DNA of 64,000 nucleotides from the NCBI GenBank assembly GCA_020073385.1, contig JAIQFH010000009.1, positions 62,001-126,000 of the forward strand. The letters run 5' to 3'. The notes under the pieces were generated by a model. That model saw only the letters and a list, made by a program, of their open reading frames with translations, searched no databases and was not told where the DNA came from. Both the position numbers and the translations under genes were made by a program. This stretch comes from Terriglobia bacterium (lineage in GTDB: Bacteria > Acidobacteriota > Terriglobia > Terriglobales > Acidobacteriaceae). Position 1 is the first letter of the stretch. Each line of letters starts with the position of its first letter. Positions 61,444-64,000 of the stretch are shown piece after piece.

Positions 61444-62286
61444 ATGATGGAATTAAGCCAAAGTCGGACCATGGCCCCCCGGGCTCCAATCGCCCCGGCC
61501 AATCAGCAATCCCGGTTGGTGATCGCGCTGGTCCTGTTGCTGGTCGCACTGGCCGCAGTCCTGATTAAGGACCGCCAGTTCTGGTTTGGCTCCGAATCCA
61601 CCATCGTTGACGCCGACTACGTCCAGCCGACGGCAGCACCCCAAGCGGTACCTGCGGCCACGACCCAGGCGGCAACCCAGTCTCCGACCAAACCGGCGGT
61701 AACGACGACGACTCCTTCTGCTGCCCATGCCGCCAAGAAGCAGGTTGCAGCCGCAGGTCCCTCGATTCAGACGAAACCCGCCGATGCTCCGGCGGTGGTC
61801 TCTAACCGCACCGTGTTGCCTCCACTGGACGTGGAAGTGGTCGCCGGCGACTCACATCACAAGGTTCACCCGGGAAGCAACAGCAAGAAGCTTGAGATTA
61901 CGAATCCGGCCGCTTCAGTAGCCCGGCAAGCCGCCCCGGTAGCAGCACCCGCCACTAACGCCGCAGAGCGTGAGCGCCTGGCCGAGGCCATCCCGCCGTC
62001 CTACCCGCCCTTGGCGCAGCACATGAATGTGCAGGGATCGGTTGTTCTTGAGGCGTTGATCGGGGCCGATGGATATGTCCAGAATCTACGCAAACTGAGC
62101 GGACCTGCGATCCTCTCGACAGCCGCGGAGCAAGCCGTCCGCGGATGGAAGTTCAAGCCTGTCTACCAGAATGGGCAGGCAGTCGAAACCCGCGCCACGA
62201 TCACGGTCAACTTCACGATAAAGGTATCCGACAGCGTACCCAATACCACGCTGGCCGAGAACAACGACGTAACTATCAGCCAATAA
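61444..62286 (+). CDS. TonB-family protein with single membrane anchor
   Basis: 280 residues from the ATG at 61444. One helix (LVIALVLLLVALAAVLI) near residue 25, a Thr/Pro/Ala-rich linker of about 110 residues, then a C-terminal TonB domain (IPPSYPPLAQHMNVQGSVVL, AVRGWKFKPVYQNGQAVETR). It should span the periplasm and transmit force from an ExbBD motor, or act as a structural linker. It is divergent from adk and convergent with recN. Partners are not encoded beside it. Confidence 0.82.
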   Translation: MMELSQSRTMAPRAPIAPANQQSRLVIALVLLLVALAAVLIKDRQFWFGSESTIVDADYVQPTAAPQAVPAATTQAATQSPTKPAVTTTTPSAAHAAKKQVAAAGPSIQTKPADAPAVVSNRTVLPPLDVEVVAGDSHHKVHPGSNSKKLEITNPAASVARQAAPVAAPATNAAERERLAEAIPPSYPPLAQHMNVQGSVVLEALIGADGYVQNLRKLSGPAILSTAAEQAVRGWKFKPVYQNGQAVETRATITVNFTIKVSDSVPNTTLAENNDVTISQ

Positions 62287-62330
62287 CGTTTCTTAGCCTT
62301 TAGGTCGTCAAAGTTTGAGTGGTGAAGTGT

Positions 62331-62412
62331 GAGCCATGAGTTGTGAGCATTGAGCGGCGAGTACTAAGCGGTGACTCCCAAAGTTTTACTCATTGCTCAC
62401 TACTCATGGCTC
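62331..62412. repeat. Intergenic palindrome, GAGCCATGAG family
   Basis: Arms 62331-62354 and 62389-62412 match at 22 of 24 bases. It is built of TGAGC/GCTCA words and lies between the convergent TonB-like and recN genes. Confidence 0.8.
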
Positions 62413-62440
62413 GTTGTTTATTGCTCATCACTGACGATGA

Positions 62441-64000
62441 TCAGGCATTGGCCTTGATCATCTGCTCGGCGTGCTTGCGCGAGGTTTCGGTGAGTTTGGC
62501 TCCGCTGAGCATGCGGGCAACTTCCTCGGTACGCTCTTCGCCAGTCACAGGACGAATGCTGGTCCGGGTGCGCCCGCCATGTTCTTTCTTTTCGATCACA
62601 AAATGCTGATCGCCGAAGGTGGCGATCTGCGGCAGATGCGTCACGCAAAGCACTTGATTCGAGCGGGCCAGCGACTTCAGCTTCTTTCCGACCGCCTCAG
62701 CCGCTCGCCCGCCAATCCCGGTATCGATCTCATCGAACACCAAAGTCTTCTGGGTGCCCCATCCTTGTCGCGTTTTTTGCAGAGACAGGGCCGCCCTGAG
62801 CGAAGTCGAAGGGGTGGGGGTTTTGACTTCCTTCCCGCCCTCCACGCATGCCTTCAGCGCCAGCATCACCCGGGATAACTCCCCACCGGAAGCAATGTGC
62901 TCCAGTTGGCGCATCGGCTCACCCGGATTGGTCGAAATCATGTACACGACCTGGTCGATCCCCGACGCCGTCCATTCCCGCTCTTCTTCCGACGTCGTTT
63001 TCTGAATGCGGAATGTCGACTTCATCGCCAGATCGTTGATCTCAGCTTCGACGAGTTTCTCCAATTTGCGCGCAGCATCGGCTCGCTTCTTCGAGAGCGT
63101 TCTCGCGGCCTTCAGATACTCGTTTGCCGCCTCAGCCAACTCACCCTGCAGTTGCCGCAGGATTTCGTCCTTGTTCTCAACCTCGGCAAGCTTGCGGGAA
63201 ACATCCGCGCCAAATTGAATTACCTCGTCAAGCGTTGGCCCATACTTCCGCTTCAACCGATCGAGCAAAGCCAGCCGGTCCTCCACTTGCGCCAGATGCT
63301 CCGGTGAGGCCTGAATTCCTCCAGCGTAATCGCGCAGCGTGGCGCCCACATCTTCCACACTGATGCGCGCTGACTCCAGCGCGGCCAACGCATCCTGAAA
63401 CTTGGGCTCGTAGCGCGCTAACTCCTCGACCTGCTTCTGTGCCCCGCGCAGCGAAGTCGCCGTCGAACCATTGCCTTCGTATAGCAGATCAAAGGCATTC
63501 ATCGCCGCGCTGTAAATCTTCTCGGCATTGGCGAGCACGCGCTTCTCGGCTTCCAGCCGCTCGTCTTCCCCGCTCTGCAGCCGGGCCTCTTCAATCTCAC
63601 GCTTCTGGAAGGTCCACAAGTCGACCAGCCGCAATTTGTCTTGCTCGCCGCGCTCCAGTTCCTCGATGCGCGTGCGAATCTCCTTCCACGCGGCGTAAGC
63701 GGCCGACACCGACTCGATCTCGCTGCCGGCGAATGCATCCAGCAACTCCAGCCGCGCCGGTCCGTCAAACGAAAGGATGGATTCGTTTTGTGCGTGGATG
63801 ATTGCCAAGTGAGGCGCCAGCAGTTTCAGCACCGACACGGTGGCGGGCTGATTATTGACGAACACTCGCCCCTTGCCACCCGACGCGATCTCGCGCCGCA
63901 GAATCAGCGAGCCGTCATCCGACTCATCCAATCCGTTGGCGTCGAGGATCTTCTCGAGCGCTTTCTCGGCTTTGCCTTCCGCCTCGAAAACGGCAGCGAT
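62441..64000 (-). CDS. recN: DNA repair ATPase RecN (N-terminus off window)
   Basis: The frame runs to the window edge, giving about 519 residues; the Walker A region is missing. LILRREIASGGKGRVFVN and HLAIIHAQNES are typical of RecN, followed by a long coiled coil. The ABC signature is HIASGGELSRVMLALK, Walker B is TLVFDEIDTGIGG, and the end is VLCVTHLPQIA. RecN is an SMC-like protein that holds broken ends during recombinational repair. Between ALKACVEGGKEV and KTLVFDEID there is an insert of about 25 residues not normal for the family (see 62750-62824). The catalytic parts visible appear intact. Confidence 0.95.
   Translation of the reverse strand: MAAVFEAEGKAEKALEKILDANGLDESDDGSLILRREIASGGKGRVFVNNQPATVSVLKLLAPHLAIIHAQNESILSFDGPARLELLDAFAGSEIESVSAAYAAWKEIRTRIEELERGEQDKLRLVDLWTFQKREIEEARLQSGEDERLEAEKRVLANAEKIYSAAMNAFDLLYEGNGSTATSLRGAQKQVEELARYEPKFQDALAALESARISVEDVGATLRDYAGGIQASPEHLAQVEDRLALLDRLKRKYGPTLDEVIQFGADVSRKLAEVENKDEILRQLQGELAEAANEYLKAARTLSKKRADAARKLEKLVEAEINDLAMKSTFRIQKTTSEEEREWTASGIDQVVYMISTNPGEPMRQLEHIASGGELSRVMLALKACVEGGKEVKTPTPSTSLRAALSLQKTRQGWGTQKTLVFDEIDTGIGGRAAEAVGKKLKSLARSNQVLCVTHLPQIATFGDQHFVIEKKEHGGRTRTSIRPVTGEERTEEVARMLSGAKLTETSRKHAEQMIKANA
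62750..62824 (-). mobile_element. Small palindromic element inserted in frame in recN
   Basis: About 75 bases encode KTPTPSTSLRAALSLQKT and RQGWGTQ between the ABC signature and Walker B of RecN. On the minus strand the stretch begins CCCCACCCCTTCGACTTCGC and ends ACAAGGATGGGG, so its ends are an imperfect inverted repeat (CCCCACCCCTT / AAGGATGGGG). Inside is the palindrome GGGCGGCCC region. The length is a multiple of three and no stop is introduced. The mobile nature is inferred from the repeat-like ends and its absence in typical RecN. Confidence 0.6.

Overview
The window is a GC-rich, densely coding bacterial chromosome segment. It most likely comes from an Acidobacteriota genome of the Terriglobia (Koribacter/Acidobacteriales) type. 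This is inferred from the gene content: a hopanoid locus, paired GT87 membrane glycosyltransferases, KorAB-type 2-oxoacid oxidoreductase, secreted BNR and SIMPL proteins, a Tad pilus locus and several intergenic palindromes built from words such as CACAGAGG, GTCATTCC and GTAGAGACGT. No tRNA, rRNA, CRISPR array or complete insertion sequence was seen. No gene-free stretch exceeds about 260 bases.

Layout. (1) 1-6050, phosphate block on the minus strand: sixA (cut by the window edge) downstream of ppk1, and a pstS plus coiled-coil porin operon behind a four-repeat Pho box and ended by a strong terminator. (2) 6050-10200: a secreted TPR-like protein, an intracellular GH15 glucoamylase-like enzyme and a VapBC toxin-antitoxin pair whose promoter, operator and leaderless start can be read directly. 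(3) 10189-14800, minus strand: an FHA-GAF-PP2C phosphatase and two overlapping GT87 glycosyltransferases. (4) 14987-24964, plus strand: a Tad/Flp pilus operon (flp, cpaB, cpaC, cpaE, cpaF, tadB, tadC), followed by a DUF192 gene translationally coupled to a very long, repeat-rich, proline-rich TonB-like protein. (5) 25094-33832: envelope and secreted functions (esterase, BNR lipoprotein, polytopic membrane protein, NDH-2, NfeD protease, SIMPL protein).

(6) 33929-40339, signalling block: a membrane diguanylate cyclase and a REC-HD-GYP regulator form one minus-strand operon, divergent from a large hybrid histidine kinase whose terminal receiver domain has lost its phospho-acceptor aspartate. (7) 40500-49036, plus strand: a secreted cupin gene interrupted by one in-frame TGA, then dnaE, accA and korAB, closed by a terminator. 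(8) 49049-49546: two divergent tiny genes, one acidic and one histidine-rich and secreted. (9) 49572-61254, minus strand: adk, ispH, squalene-hopene cyclase, a cupin, hpnA, hpnG, then tolQRAB-pal (closed by a UUCG-capped terminator) and cpoB. Isoprenoid, hopanoid and outer-membrane integrity functions are therefore contiguous. (10) 61444-64000: a TonB-like protein and recN (N-terminus off the window). recN carries an in-frame insert of about 25 codons that looks like a small palindromic element.

The most unusual signals are the element inside recN, the several families of intergenic palindromes, the repeat-built TonB-like protein tied to the Tad locus, the degenerate receiver in the c-di-GMP block, the four-part Pho box, the leaderless VapBC promoter and the single-stop cupin pseudogene.
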